A stretch of 64,000 nucleotides of DNA from Maribacter thermophilus (GCF_001020565.1 NZ_LDAS01000001.1:596402-660401); one strand, 5' to 3'. Counted from the first letter of the stretch, positions 46,174-55,543 are shown. The notes: generated by a model not told the origin, from the letters alone. Numbers and translations: made by a program.

Positions 46174-47580
46174 TTATTCCCATTCGGTATGAAAAATACC
46201 TTCTCTGTCTAGTCGCTCATAGGTGTGCGACCCAAAATAATCTCTTTGTGCTTGTATTAGATTTAAAGGTAATCTGCTAGAAGTGTAGGCGTCGAAATAA
46301 GTAAGTGAATTGGACAACCCGGGTAAAGGTATGCCGTTTTTGGCTCCGAAGGCCACGAGTTCCCTTGCCGAGTTTACGGTACTTTGTACTTTTTCAACAA
46401 AAGTGGGTGATAAAAGTAAGTTGGGCAATTTGTCATCAGCCATAAAGGCTTCTGTTATATCCGCTAACAGGCCTGCTCTAATAATACATCCTGCACGCCA
46501 TATTTTGGCGATTTCTGCTATGTTCAGTTCATAACCATATTCTTTAGAGGCATCTGCCAATTGGTGCAGGCCTTGGGCATATGTAATGATAAAGGAAAAA
46601 TATAGTGCCTCTTCGGTTATTTTTTCCAGTTTATCTTTGTCCATATGTGCCACTTTTGGGCGATCATATAGTTTGTCTGCTTGGATTCTCTCTTTTTTTA
46701 AAGCGGAGATTTCTCTCATACTGACCGCAACGTCTATAGAAGGTACCGGAATACCAAGGTCCATTGCATTTTGGCTTGTCCATTTACCTGTACCCTTTTG
46801 TTTGGCCTTGTCTAGAATCATGTCTACAAGTCTACCATTTGTGAGGTCATCTTCTTTTTCAAATATTTCAGAGGTAATCTCGACCAAGAATGATTGTAAA
46901 CGGTCGCTGTTCCATTTTTTGAAAGTATGATGTAGCTCATCGTTGGTAAAATCGCCTCCCTTTTTAAGAACATCATATATTTCCGATGTAAGCTGCATCA
47001 ATCCATATTCGATTCCATTATGTACCATTTTTACATAATTTCCTGCAGATTTTGGCCCTAGATAAGCAACACAGGGCTCACCTTGATATTTAGCGGAAAC
47101 AGCTTCGAATATTGGTTTTACGTGTTGGTAGGCCTCTTTATTGCCCCCTGGCATTATACTAGGTCCTTTTCTAGCTCCTTCTGCACCTCCAGATACACCG
47201 GCACCAAAAAAGTTGATGCCTTTTTGAGATAAATAAGCTTCTCTTCTATCCGTATCGGTATAAAATGAATTTCCACCATCAATAATCAAATCACCTTCGT
47301 CTAGGTTAGGCAGTAGACCTTCGATAACACTGTCCACTGCTTTTCCTGCAGGAACCAATAGCATAATTTTTCTAGGGGTAGAAAGAGCGTTCAAGAATGT
47401 TTTTACGTCTGTGGTTGCGTTTACCTTTTTTATATCGCCCCCTTCTTTTATGAGTGCATTCACTTTTTCCTCGTCCAAATCGTTTCCATAGGCTGTAAAA
47501 CCATTATCCGCGACATTCAAGATAAAATTACGTCCCATGACACCCAGTCCTACCAATCCAAAGTCATATTTCTGCTCCAT
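46174..47580 (-). CDS. gnd: 6-phosphogluconate dehydrogenase, decarboxylating
   Basis: A 468-residue enzyme oxidising 6-phosphogluconate to ribulose-5-phosphate and CO2. The N-terminal NADP site is GLGVMGRNFILNVADNGF, the substrate region is VSGGAEGARKGPSIMPGG, and the catalytic Lys lies in YVKMVHNGIEYG. The C-terminal arm with SRLPLNLIQAQRDYFGSHTY matches the homodimeric long form. Divergent from zwf-pgl across 143 bp, so the whole oxidative pentose phosphate branch is together. A TACTTTTG -7 element (minus strand, 47618-47625) precedes it. Confidence 0.97.
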   Translation of the reverse strand: MEQKYDFGLVGLGVMGRNFILNVADNGFTAYGNDLDEEKVNALIKEGGDIKKVNATTDVKTFLNALSTPRKIMLLVPAGKAVDSVIEGLLPNLDEGDLIIDGGNSFYTDTDRREAYLSQKGINFFGAGVSGGAEGARKGPSIMPGGNKEAYQHVKPIFEAVSAKYQGEPCVAYLGPKSAGNYVKMVHNGIEYGLMQLTSEIYDVLKKGGDFTNDELHHTFKKWNSDRLQSFLVEITSEIFEKEDDLTNGRLVDMILDKAKQKGTGKWTSQNAMDLGIPVPSIDVAVSMREISALKKERIQADKLYDRPKVAHMDKDKLEKITEEALYFSFIITYAQGLHQLADASKEYGYELNIAEIAKIWRAGCIIRAGLLADITEAFMADDKLPNLLLSPTFVEKVQSTVNSARELVAFGAKNGIPLPGLSNSLTYFDAYTSSRLPLNLIQAQRDYFGSHTYERLDREGIFHTEWE

Positions 47581-47667
47581 ATAAAATGCTATTTTCTTTT
47601 ATTAAATAAGTAAGTTTCAAAAGTAAATTAAAATATTCACAATCCTTCTTAACTAATTGTAAACTCG

Positions 47668-47699
47668 TTGTGTTTTAGTTTTTCTTTTCGATACTTTTG
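47668..47699 (+). promoter_or_regulatory. Promoter of zwf-pgl
   Basis: TTG at 47668-47670, 21-bp spacer, TACTTTTG at 47692-47699. The -7 box covers an upstream in-frame TTG codon (47697), which rules that codon out as the start. Confidence 0.6.
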
Positions 47700-47723
47700 C
47701 CCCTCAAAAGAATTCAGCTAATA

Positions 47724-49256
47724 ATGAAAAGGACAGAAAATCAAATGTTGGTTATTTTTGGGGCTTCTGGAGACTTAACAGCCAGAAAATTAGTTCCCGC
47801 TTTATATAATTTGTACGAAGCTGGGCAACTACCTGAGAATTTTGTGGTGTTGGGGGCAAGTAGAAGTAACTTGACCGATGATGATTTTCGAAAGAAAGTA
47901 GTATTGGAAAGTACTTATCTAGAAGATAAGCTTAAAGATAAAAAGAAAGAAGAAATATTGGATTTCGCCAATAAGTTCTTTTATGAGGATCTGGGCAATG
48001 ACTATGATACCGATTATGCTCCTTTACGCAAGAGGGTAGGGGATTTGAACAAAGAAAAAGGTACAGCGGGTAATATTATGTATTATCTGTCAACACCACC
48101 TACATTATATGAAGTTATAGCCAAAAATTTGGCGGATGCAGGTTTAAGCACCCAAAACAATGGTTGGAAAAGATTGATTGTAGAAAAACCTTTTGGTTAT
48201 AGTTTAGATACGGCCAAAAAATTAAATGTAGGAATTCAAAAATATTTTACCGAATCACAGATTTACCGAATAGACCACTATTTGGGTAAGGAAACGGTTC
48301 AAAATCTGTTGGTGACCCGTTTTGCCAACAGTATCTTTGAGCCTTTGTGGAACAGAAATTACATTCATCATATAGAGATTACCAATGCTGAGAGCGTGGG
48401 GGTAGAGAAAAGAGGCGGTTATTACGATAAATCCGGGGCTTTGAGAGATATGTTCCAGAACCATTTACTTCAAATTGTTTCTCTTATAGTTATGGAGCCT
48501 CCCATTAGCGATGGAGCCGAAGAAATACGCAATGAGAAAGTAAAGGCCCTGAAATCTTTAAGAATCATGAAAGATGAAAAGACTTTACATGATCAAACTA
48601 TCAGGGCACAGTACATGGCATCTACCATTGATGGAAAAAAGGTAAAGGGTTATAGGGAAGAAGAAGGTGTGGATCCAATGTCCACCACCGAAACTTATGC
48701 GGCAATTAAATTTTATGTTGACAATTGGAGATGGAAAGACGTGCCGTTTTATGTACGTACCGCCAAAAGAATGCCGACCAAGGTTACAGAGGTGGTAATT
48801 CATTTTAAGAGCCCTCACCATCAAATATTTAAAGAATCTGGTATTCATAATAAGGATAATAAATTGATTATCAGAATACAACCGGACGAGGGAATATTGA
48901 TCAAATTTGGAGTAAAAGTTCCGGGACAAGGGTTTAATGTGGAACGCGCCAATTTAGATTTTTATTATTCCAGTTTGGCCGAGACACGCGTAATGGATGC
49001 CTACGAAAGACTATTGCTGGATGCTATGCAGGGCGATGCCACTTTATATGCCAGAGCCGATGAAGTGGAAGCTGCTTGGGAGTTCGTAGACCCGATATTA
49101 AATTATTGGAAAAATGGTGAGAATGTACGCATGTACGGTTACCCCTCAGGTGTATGGGGACCAGAAAATGCAGATGACCTTATCGAAGGTATCGGCGCTT
49201 GGCGAAACCCAGGGGAAAACCTTACGGATGACGGAGGTTTCTGTGTACTATGTTAA
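47724..49256 (+). CDS. zwf: Glucose-6-phosphate 1-dehydrogenase
   Basis: A 510-residue enzyme oxidising glucose-6-phosphate to 6-phosphogluconolactone with reduction of NADP. Visible: the nucleotide-binding VIFGASGDLTARKLVPALY, the substrate motif RIDHYLGKETVQNLLV with the catalytic His region, and GYREEEGVDPMSTTETYAA in the C-terminal beta-domain. ATG at 47724 was preferred to the upstream TTG, which falls in the -7 box. pgl follows after 23 bp, giving a zwf-pgl operon. Confidence 0.97.
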   Translation: MKRTENQMLVIFGASGDLTARKLVPALYNLYEAGQLPENFVVLGASRSNLTDDDFRKKVVLESTYLEDKLKDKKKEEILDFANKFFYEDLGNDYDTDYAPLRKRVGDLNKEKGTAGNIMYYLSTPPTLYEVIAKNLADAGLSTQNNGWKRLIVEKPFGYSLDTAKKLNVGIQKYFTESQIYRIDHYLGKETVQNLLVTRFANSIFEPLWNRNYIHHIEITNAESVGVEKRGGYYDKSGALRDMFQNHLLQIVSLIVMEPPISDGAEEIRNEKVKALKSLRIMKDEKTLHDQTIRAQYMASTIDGKKVKGYREEEGVDPMSTTETYAAIKFYVDNWRWKDVPFYVRTAKRMPTKVTEVVIHFKSPHHQIFKESGIHNKDNKLIIRIQPDEGILIKFGVKVPGQGFNVERANLDFYYSSLAETRVMDAYERLLLDAMQGDATLYARADEVEAAWEFVDPILNYWKNGENVRMYGYPSGVWGPENADDLIEGIGAWRNPGENLTDDGGFCVLC

Positions 49257-49279
49257 TAGATATTGAACTGATTTAAAAT

Positions 49280-49993
49280 ATGGAGTTAAAGATATATACC
49301 GATAAGAACGAAGTCGCCGTTGAATTTTCTAAATACTTGGCAGATTTTGTCTCACACAGAAAAGTATCTCATATAGCGCTCTCCGGAGGCAGTACCCCTA
49401 AAATAGTTTTTGATGAGCTGGCATCTTTTTATGCCGATAAAATAGATTGGAAAAATGTTCATTTTTATTGGGGAGACGAACGTTGTGTAGATCCTACGGA
49501 CGATCAGAGCAATTTTAAAATGACCGTAGCTCATTTATTGTCAAAAATCGATATTCCTAGCGAGAACATTCATAGGGTAAAAGGGGAAAACGACCCAGAA
49601 GAAGAAGCGGATAGGTATGCACAGGTTTTGGAAGAAAATTTACCCAAGAGCAATGGTCTGCCAAAATTTGACATGGTTATATTGGGAATGGGAGACGACG
49701 GCCATACGGCCTCCATTTTTCCACATGAATTAGATCTTTGGAATTCCGATAAGCTATGTGAGGTGGCAGTACATCCAGAAAGTGGTCAAAAACGGGTTAC
49801 TATAACAGGGGGTGTAATCAACAATGCGGATACGGTTGCCTTTTTGGTGACCGGTGAAGCTAAATCAGAAAAAGTACGGATTATTACCCAACAGGAAAAA
49901 GGGTGTAACAAATATCCTGCTTCCTTGGTGGACCCTATCAGTAAATCATTGGTATGGTTTTTAGACCAATCGGCTGCTTCGGAAATTTCTTAA
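49280..49993 (+). CDS. pgl: 6-phosphogluconolactonase
   Basis: A 237-residue DevB-type lactonase, the second step of the oxidative pentose phosphate branch. The glucosamine-6-phosphate isomerase-like fold is shown by IALSGGSTPKIVFDEL, HFYWGDERCVDPTDDQSN and ILGMGDDGHTASIFP, where the His is the catalytic base. Second gene of the zwf-pgl operon. Its stop overlaps the stop of the convergent thioesterase gene by four bases (49990-49993), and no terminator hairpin is visible there. Confidence 0.95.
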   Translation: MELKIYTDKNEVAVEFSKYLADFVSHRKVSHIALSGGSTPKIVFDELASFYADKIDWKNVHFYWGDERCVDPTDDQSNFKMTVAHLLSKIDIPSENIHRVKGENDPEEEADRYAQVLEENLPKSNGLPKFDMVILGMGDDGHTASIFPHELDLWNSDKLCEVAVHPESGQKRVTITGGVINNADTVAFLVTGEAKSEKVRIITQQEKGCNKYPASLVDPISKSLVWFLDQSAASEIS

Positions 49994-50538
49994 AAGTTTA
50001 ATTCAACTTTACAGTTTTCGTTTTCCAGTTCTTTAAGGTACTTATCGGCATCAAAGCTATCCGATTCAAACTTGGTATCCCTTTCGCGGGCTTCCAGTTT
50101 ACGATATTTGCTACGGGTAAAACGTCGTACCCCTTGCTTGTCCGTGACCATTAATCCTGGAACGGGAACACTTTTTCCTTGACTGTCTTTGGCCACCATG
50201 GTGAAATAAGACGAATTACAATGTTTTTTTTCACCTGTGGTAATATTTTCAGATTCAACACGTACCCCTACGACCATAGAGGTTCGACCGGTATAATTGA
50301 TAGAGGCCCTAAGCGTCAATAACTCTCCCACTTCTACCGGATGAAGAAAATCTACCCTATTTACAGATGCGGTCACACAATAGCATTGCGAATGCTTAGA
50401 GGCACAGGCGAAAGCTATTTGGTCCATTAGGTTCAAGATATGTCCACCATGTACTTTTCCTCCAAAATTTGAATGGGAGGGGAGCATTAATTCAGTGATG
50501 GAAACTTGGGAGTCTTTGGCACTTTTATATTTTTCCAT
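49990..50538 (-). CDS. Acyl-CoA thioesterase, hot-dog fold
   Basis: A 182-residue thioesterase of the YciA/BACH type. The active segment is HSNFGGKVHGGHILNLMDQIAFACASKHS, with the catalytic Asp in LMDQ, then SVNRVDFLHPVEVGELL. The C-terminal tail is charged and longer than in YciA. It hydrolyses acyl-CoA to free acid and CoA; chain length unknown. First base of the ATG overlaps the stop of the small membrane protein gene (TAATG), so both are coupled with rmuC upstream. Confidence 0.87.
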   Translation of the reverse strand: MEKYKSAKDSQVSITELMLPSHSNFGGKVHGGHILNLMDQIAFACASKHSQCYCVTASVNRVDFLHPVEVGELLTLRASINYTGRTSMVVGVRVESENITTGEKKHCNSSYFTMVAKDSQGKSVPVPGLMVTDKQGVRRFTRSKYRKLEARERDTKFESDSFDADKYLKELENENCKVELNF

Positions 50539-50903
50539 TATTTCCTGATATGTGGTGATTGTTCTTGTTGTACGTTGGTTACAAAATATTTAGAATCGCC
50601 CAGCCAAAAGAAAGTGGCGTAGCGTTCGGTATAATCAATCTTGACATATTGTCCTTGATAGTCCTTAAGTTTCTGTATAACATCTTTATCCTTGTCCAGT
50701 ACGGAAAAGGAAAATATCTGGGCACCGGATATGCCTTGGCTTATTTCACCTTCCCACGTTTTTACCAAGACACCTTTCTTGCTAACTTTTATTAATTCTC
50801 CAGACCTTACGCCCTCACTGTAGGGTACATAGTATATAAAAGCATAGAACAACGCCAATAAAAGGAGGCAACCACCTAAAAAAAGGAATAATATTTTTTT
50901 CAT
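50538..50903 (-). CDS. Small membrane-anchored protein of unknown function
   Basis: A 121-residue protein with one N-terminal membrane helix (residues 3-24) and a beta-rich outer part: YSEGVRSGELIKVSKKGVLVKTWEGEI, then VDK-like KDKDVIQKLKDYQGQYVKIDYTERYATFFW. The GxRxGxlxKvsxKGxlxKTwEGel motif occurs in many Bacteroidota proteins of this size with no assigned function. It overlaps the thioesterase start by one base and lies 1 bp after rmuC, so it is in an rmuC-centred operon. Confidence 0.72.
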   Translation of the reverse strand: MKKILFLFLGGCLLLLALFYAFIYYVPYSEGVRSGELIKVSKKGVLVKTWEGEISQGISGAQIFSFSVLDKDKDVIQKLKDYQGQYVKIDYTERYATFFWLGDSKYFVTNVQQEQSPHIRK

Positions 50904-50904
50904 G

Positions 50905-52260
50905 TTACTGTTTGGGTTTTGGAGCTTCTATCTCAAAATTTTCATCGTGGTCCTGTGCCCTTTTTAAAATTGGTTCAGGAATCGATTTTTTGGCCTTGGC
51001 TCCCATTTTTTTCAATTTTTCTATGCTAGTGACAATATTTCCCCTGCCTTCTACCAATTTGTTCATGGCTCCTTTATATTCGTTTTTGGCCTCGTCCATT
51101 TTTTTGCCCACTTTGGTCAAATCGCTCACAAAACCTTCAAATTTATCATATAAAGCTCCGGCCTGTCTGGCAATTTCAATAGCATTGCGCTGTTGTTTTT
51201 CATTGTTCCACATAGTGTCTATGGTACGTAAAGTAGCCAATAGGGTAGAAGGGGTTACAATTACAATATTCTTTTCAAAAGCTTTGTTGTAAAGGGTATT
51301 GTCGTTATTTACCGCAATGGCAAAAGCAGGTTCTATGGGAACGAACATTAATACAAAGTCGGGACTCTCCATTTCGTACAGGTCCTCATATTTTTTAGAA
51401 GATAATTGGTCTACATGTTTTCTAAGGCTGTTTATATGGTCCTTTAAGAATTTTTCGCGCAGTTCATCGTCCGCATTCACATAGCGTTCGTAATCGGTAA
51501 GGGAAACCTTGGAATCAACGATCATTTTCTTGCCATCCGGGAGGTTGATAATGACATCGGGTAACACGCGGCTACCATCCTCTCTAGTAAAACTTTGTTG
51601 TACCGAATATTCCCTGTCCTTCTCAAGCCCCGATTTTTCTAGCACGCGTTCAAGCACCAACTCACCCCAGTTACCCTGCATTTTACTATCGCCCTTTAAA
51701 GCTTTGGTCAAGTTTTCCGCTTCTTGGGTTATTTTCAGGTTCTGTGTTTGTAAATTCAGTAATTGCTCTTTTAGGGCAGAATGTATACTGATGTTTTCTT
51801 TTTGGCTTTCCTCCACTTTTTTCTCGAACAACTGTATTTTTTCATTAAGGGGAGTTAGAATGTTTTTAATGTTTTTCTCGTTTCTTTCGGTAAATTTTAG
51901 ACTTTTTTCCTCTAAGATTTTATTGGCCAGGTTCTCAAACTCTTTCGTGAACTTTTCTTGAAGTTTTTCAACTTCTAACTTTTGCTCTTTATTTTTAGAT
52001 TCTAAATTCTCTAGATCGGCTTGGTACCTTACAATTTGGTTGCCCAATTGTACTTTTTCAGAACGTAATTCTTCCCGCTCATTTTCGACCGTAAGAATAC
52101 GATTCTCCAATTGCGCTCTGTTCAAGGCCAATTGTCTGTTTTCTTCCTCTAACTTACTTTGGTTGGATTTTGTCTTTAAGCTTTGAATATAATAACCTAG
52201 AAAATAACCAAGTATAAGGCATACCAGCCCAATAATAATGTAATATAATGCTTCGTTCAT
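50905..52260 (-). CDS. rmuC: DNA recombination protein RmuC
   Basis: A 451-residue protein with an N-terminal membrane helix (about 4-24), a long coiled coil (about 30-190, heptad-like EENRQLALNRAQLENRILTVENE pattern) and the RmuC nuclease-like domain: MQGNWGELVLERVLEKSGL, VLPDVIINLPDGKKMIVDSKVSLTDYERY and FVPIEPAFA. RmuC limits inversions at short inverted repeats in E. coli; the catalytic fold is PD-(D/E)XK-like. First gene of the rmuC, membrane protein, thioesterase unit; the btu ATPase gene is 33 bp upstream. Confidence 0.93.
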   Translation of the reverse strand: MNEALYYIIIGLVCLILGYFLGYYIQSLKTKSNQSKLEEENRQLALNRAQLENRILTVENEREELRSEKVQLGNQIVRYQADLENLESKNKEQKLEVEKLQEKFTKEFENLANKILEEKSLKFTERNEKNIKNILTPLNEKIQLFEKKVEESQKENISIHSALKEQLLNLQTQNLKITQEAENLTKALKGDSKMQGNWGELVLERVLEKSGLEKDREYSVQQSFTREDGSRVLPDVIINLPDGKKMIVDSKVSLTDYERYVNADDELREKFLKDHINSLRKHVDQLSSKKYEDLYEMESPDFVLMFVPIEPAFAIAVNNDNTLYNKAFEKNIVIVTPSTLLATLRTIDTMWNNEKQQRNAIEIARQAGALYDKFEGFVSDLTKVGKKMDEAKNEYKGAMNKLVEGRGNIVTSIEKLKKMGAKAKKSIPEPILKRAQDHDENFEIEAPKPKQ

Positions 52261-52293
52261 TTTTATATTAAATACGCTAAGTAAAGATACATG

Positions 52294-53085
52294 TTACTTC
52301 TGAATTCGGAAAGCTCCGGACCTACTATCGAACACTACGGTGTTTGAAGGAAACAAACTTTCAAAGGCCTTGTTTTCTATTAGTTTTGATGGGGTCTCGA
52401 AGGAATTTTGATGGCCGTCCAAAATTAAAATTTTATCGCACAATTGTATGGCCATTTCAATCTCATGACTTGTAAATACGATGGTTTTATTGGTGTGGTG
52501 GGCTATAGATTTTAAAAGTTTCAGTATTTGCACCTTATGGAAGAGATCTAGATGGGTGGTGGGTTCGTCCAACAAAATAATGTCGGTATCCTGAGCCAGG
52601 GCCCTTGCGATCAGTACCCGTTGCAATTGACCATCACTTAGTTCATAACACTTTTTTTGTTTTAGGGCGTGTAGTTCCAATATTTGTATGGCTTCGTTGA
52701 TTTTCGATTGGTCGGTCGATGATAGATTGCCTATCCAATTGGTATAAGGTTGTCTGCCCAGGGCAATAAGCTCTATAACGGTCAAATTTTTAGAAGCAAT
52801 GGGTTCCGTTAGTACGACACTTACTTTTTTTGAAAAATCGATAGGAGTGAAGTCGGTTTGTGGTTTTCCTTCAAATAATATACTACCTGCTATTTTGGGT
52901 TGAAAATTACCTATAGTTCTTAAAAGAGTAGATTTACCGATACCGTTTACCCCAACAATGGCCATAAACTCACCTTGGTTTAACTTAAAGGAAATATTGC
53001 TACATACGGCGGTAGTTTTATAACCTACGCAGAGGTCTTTGATCTCAAGGGTAATATGTTTATCTGTATTTTTTATAATAAACAA
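52294..53085 (-). CDS. btuD: Vitamin B12 ABC importer, ATPase subunit
   Basis: A 263-residue ATPase of the FecE/BtuD class. Walker A GVNGIGKST, Q-loop region SVVLTEPIAS, signature ELSDGQLQRVLIARALAQ, Walker B IILLDEPTTHLD, H-loop VFTSHE. The start is TTG at 53083-53085, 4 bp after the permease stop; no ATG is available before Walker A. Last of three genes btuF-btuC-btuD. The B12 role is inferred from the divergent riboswitch-controlled btuB; iron-siderophore or haem import is the alternative for the family. Confidence 0.85.
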   Translation of the reverse strand: MFIIKNTDKHITLEIKDLCVGYKTTAVCSNISFKLNQGEFMAIVGVNGIGKSTLLRTIGNFQPKIAGSILFEGKPQTDFTPIDFSKKVSVVLTEPIASKNLTVIELIALGRQPYTNWIGNLSSTDQSKINEAIQILELHALKQKKCYELSDGQLQRVLIARALAQDTDIILLDEPTTHLDLFHKVQILKLLKSIAHHTNKTIVFTSHEIEMAIQLCDKILILDGHQNSFETPSKLIENKAFESLFPSNTVVFDSRSGAFRIQK

Positions 53086-53089
53086 GTAT

Positions 53090-54121
53090 TTAAAAAACCA
53101 TTTTTCTTTTTCGTACTAAAAGCCAAATCACCACGGGAGCCCCTATAATGCTAGTTATGGCATTTATAGGTAGTACGCTCGCTTTGCCCGGTATTTGGGC
53201 CACAATATCACATATTAACAATATTATACTGCCATATATAAGTACCGCGGGTACCAAAACCTTATGATCGGTAGTATTAAAAATTTGCTTGGTTAAATGT
53301 GGTACGGCCAATCCAATGAATGCAATCGGGCCCGTAAAGGCGGTAACACTACCGGCTAAAACCCCAGCGGCCAATATAATAAGTAATCGTGACCTCTTTA
53401 TGTCTATACCTAGGCTTTTTGCATAATTTTCCCCTAAAAGATATCCGTTGAGGGGTTTAATGGAAAGTATACTTAGAACAATACCGGTAACGATAGCAAT
53501 AAAAAGTATGCCCAATTGCTGCCAAGATAGGTTTCCTAGACTACCAAAGGTCCAATAAATATATTGTTGTAGCCGCTCTGCATCCGTAAAATAGGAAAGC
53601 ACACTTACTATGGCGGCAGTAATGCTTCCGAACATGAGGCCAATGATCAATAATGCCATGGTATCCCTTATTTTAGAAGAAACACCAATTACGAGAAATA
53701 GCACTAAAAAGCTGCCTAGACTGGAGGCAATGGCCAATGAAATATCATTAATAAGGGACAGTGATAAAAAGCTTGATAAAACGGAAGCTCCCATAATAAG
53801 TATGGCGGCCCCCAAACTTGCTCCAGAACTTATTCCGAGTACGAACGGCCCTGCCAATGGATTTCTGAACAAGGTCTGCATTAAAAGGCCGCTTAGTGCC
53901 AAACCCCCTCCTACCAGTATGGCCGTTATAGCTTTTGGAAAACGATAATTGAATATGATATATTCAAAGGCAGGGTTTTCGATGGTAAATCCGAAAATAA
54001 CCTTTAAGGTATCTGTAAATGAAATGGTTACGGACCCCAAGCTTAAGTTGAGTATAAAGCATAAGCACAAGACCGCGAAAAGAATTGCAAACCGAAGAAA
54101 GTATGTTTTTGTTTTTTTCAA
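53090..54121 (-). CDS. btuC: Vitamin B12 ABC importer, permease subunit
   Basis: A 343-residue BtuC/FecCD permease with about 10 membrane helices. Family motifs: GGGLALSGLLMQTLFRNPLAGPFVLGISSGASLGA near residue 70 and FTGPIAFIGLAVPHLTKQ near 265, then IPINAITSIIGAPVVIWLL-like VLPINAITSIIGAPV. The coding frame begins with TTG at 54119-54121, directly after the btuF TAA and in the same frame. Works as a dimer with two BtuD subunits. Confidence 0.87.
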   Translation of the reverse strand: MKKTKTYFLRFAILFAVLCLCFILNLSLGSVTISFTDTLKVIFGFTIENPAFEYIIFNYRFPKAITAILVGGGLALSGLLMQTLFRNPLAGPFVLGISSGASLGAAILIMGASVLSSFLSLSLINDISLAIASSLGSFLVLFLVIGVSSKIRDTMALLIIGLMFGSITAAIVSVLSYFTDAERLQQYIYWTFGSLGNLSWQQLGILFIAIVTGIVLSILSIKPLNGYLLGENYAKSLGIDIKRSRLLIILAAGVLAGSVTAFTGPIAFIGLAVPHLTKQIFNTTDHKVLVPAVLIYGSIILLICDIVAQIPGKASVLPINAITSIIGAPVVIWLLVRKRKMVF

Positions 54122-55267
54122 TTACTGTAATGGCTTAAAAAAGATTGGTTCGTATTCTGGTAATAGCCCTGGGTGCAAAATATGAATCAGGTCCTTTAAT
54201 ACCAAATCGGGTCTTTGGGGAGCCAGTTCATAATATAACAAGCCTCCTGTTTCACCAACTGTGCTCGAAAAAGTGTATAATTTTTTATTCTGAAAAGCAT
54301 CAAACTGCTTATAATGTTCACTGGAAGTGGCCATATCTTCATAACTCACAAATTGAGAGGGAGATATCCAATACTCGGCATTTTTAGCTTTTTGTAGAAC
54401 ACGTTCCCAACTAAGCGACAAGCTTCCCGTTTCCGTTGTTTCTTTCCAAAGGTAGTCTGCATTGGCATCATTGATGAATTGGGCAGCCCAGCTATTGCCA
54501 CCAGGAAGATACCATACATCTTTATACATGGCCCCACTAAGTACCGTAGGCCTATGCGGTGCGCTTTTGGCAATCTGTTTTGCGGACAAATAGTTTTTTT
54601 CTATATCGGAAAAAATTTGCGCTGCTTCTTTTTCTTTGTTAAAAAATGGAGCAAAAAATTTGATCCATTCCGCCTTTCCCAATGGTGTTTCCTCTGTCCA
54701 ATCGCCATTATATACTACGGGAATATTGGAGCGCTCTATATTTTCATAAGCACGGTTCTGCGCGTTTATACCAAAACCTACCACAAGATCGGGCTGTAAG
54801 GATATTACCATCTCTGTATTGATGGTCTCGTTGTTTCCCAATTCAATGATCTGACCGTTCTTTATGCGTTTTCTGGCCTCTTTTGATGATATGTATTCCG
54901 TATCGGGGAATCCCGTTAACTTGTCTAGCTCATTTAAGGCCTCCAATGCTGGAATGTGGGTAGTTGAAGTAAGCACCACGGTGTTGATCGGTACAGGAAT
55001 TATGGCATCAAAATTGGTTTTGTTAAGGTTGATCGTACCTACTTTTTCTTTTGGAACCAGTGCATATGTAAAAGAAGCTTCGGCATTGGGCCAAGGCGAA
55101 GTCAACTCTATAATGGTTACATCGTCGGCCGTTTTTTTCAAGGTAAATCCTTTGGCATAATCAATAGAGCTCGATTTAGTATTCTGTTGGGTTGGTTTTG
55201 CTTCTTTTTTCTCGGATTTACATCCAAAAACAAGCAATAGGGCAATGAAATAAAAAATCTGTTTCAA
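54122..55267 (-). CDS. btuF: Vitamin B12 ABC importer, substrate-binding lipoprotein
   Basis: A 381-residue periplasmic-binding lipoprotein (signal KQIFYFIALLLVFGC, lipobox VFGC) with the two-lobe fold joined by a long helix: STTHIPALEALNELDKLTGFPDTEY, SLQPDLVVGFG and later LPGGNSWAAQFINDANADYLW. These match the BtuF/FhuD family. The start is TTG at 55265-55267; the frame closes ten codons upstream without any ATG. A minus-strand TACTTTTG -7 element at 55296-55303 lies 29 bp upstream, leaving a leader too short to hold a riboswitch. Confidence 0.86.
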   Translation of the reverse strand: MKQIFYFIALLLVFGCKSEKKEAKPTQQNTKSSSIDYAKGFTLKKTADDVTIIELTSPWPNAEASFTYALVPKEKVGTINLNKTNFDAIIPVPINTVVLTSTTHIPALEALNELDKLTGFPDTEYISSKEARKRIKNGQIIELGNNETINTEMVISLQPDLVVGFGINAQNRAYENIERSNIPVVYNGDWTEETPLGKAEWIKFFAPFFNKEKEAAQIFSDIEKNYLSAKQIAKSAPHRPTVLSGAMYKDVWYLPGGNSWAAQFINDANADYLWKETTETGSLSLSWERVLQKAKNAEYWISPSQFVSYEDMATSSEHYKQFDAFQNKKLYTFSSTVGETGGLLYYELAPQRPDLVLKDLIHILHPGLLPEYEPIFFKPLQ

Positions 55268-55295
55268 GAGATGGTGGTTTTTATAAAAGCTTTTT

Positions 55296-55303
55296 CAAAA
55301 GTA
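55296..55303 (-). promoter_or_regulatory. -7 element of the btuFCD operon
   Basis: The minus strand reads TACTTTTG (TAnnTTTG), 29 bp before the btuF TTG start. No -33 TTG at good spacing was seen. Confidence 0.45.
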
Positions 55304-55355
55304 ATATTATTTAACTCTTGCCTATAAAAATGGACAAAATGTTTATTTTCGCGCA

Positions 55356-55543
55356 GAATTTTGGTTCAAGACGGTTTGTACATAACCGTTTTGATTAAAA
55401 GGGAATCCGGTGAAAAACCGGAACTGTTCCCGCAACTGTAAGCTAAGCCGTTTATCGGTACTTATTGTAGACTTCAAGACCACTGGTTGTAATGGACCGG
55501 GAAGGTAAACAATAAGATGCAAGTCAGGAGACCTGCCAAATTC
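55356..55543 (+). ncRNA. Cobalamin (B12) riboswitch upstream of btuB
   Basis: A leader RNA with the cobalamin aptamer core. P1 pairs GAATTTTGG (55356-55364) with CCAAATTC (55536-55543). The conserved block GGGAATCCGGTG...CCGGAACTGTTCCCGCAACTGT lies at 55401-55439, and the B12 box, here GCAAGTCAGGAGACCTGCC, at 55519-55537. A P2-like stem ACGGTT/AACCGT sits at 55371-55388. In the downstream 80 bp, AACAA-CTA-TTGTT can fold at 55545-55557; TATTGTT there could alternatively pair with AACAATA at 55508-55514, a possible expression switch. Ligand-bound RNA should turn down the TonB receptor behind it. Confidence 0.95.

Noticed and set aside
47697..47723. Upstream TTG start for zwf
   Set aside because: It falls in the TACTTTTG promoter box; the ATG at 47724 is followed by the normal nucleotide-binding start.
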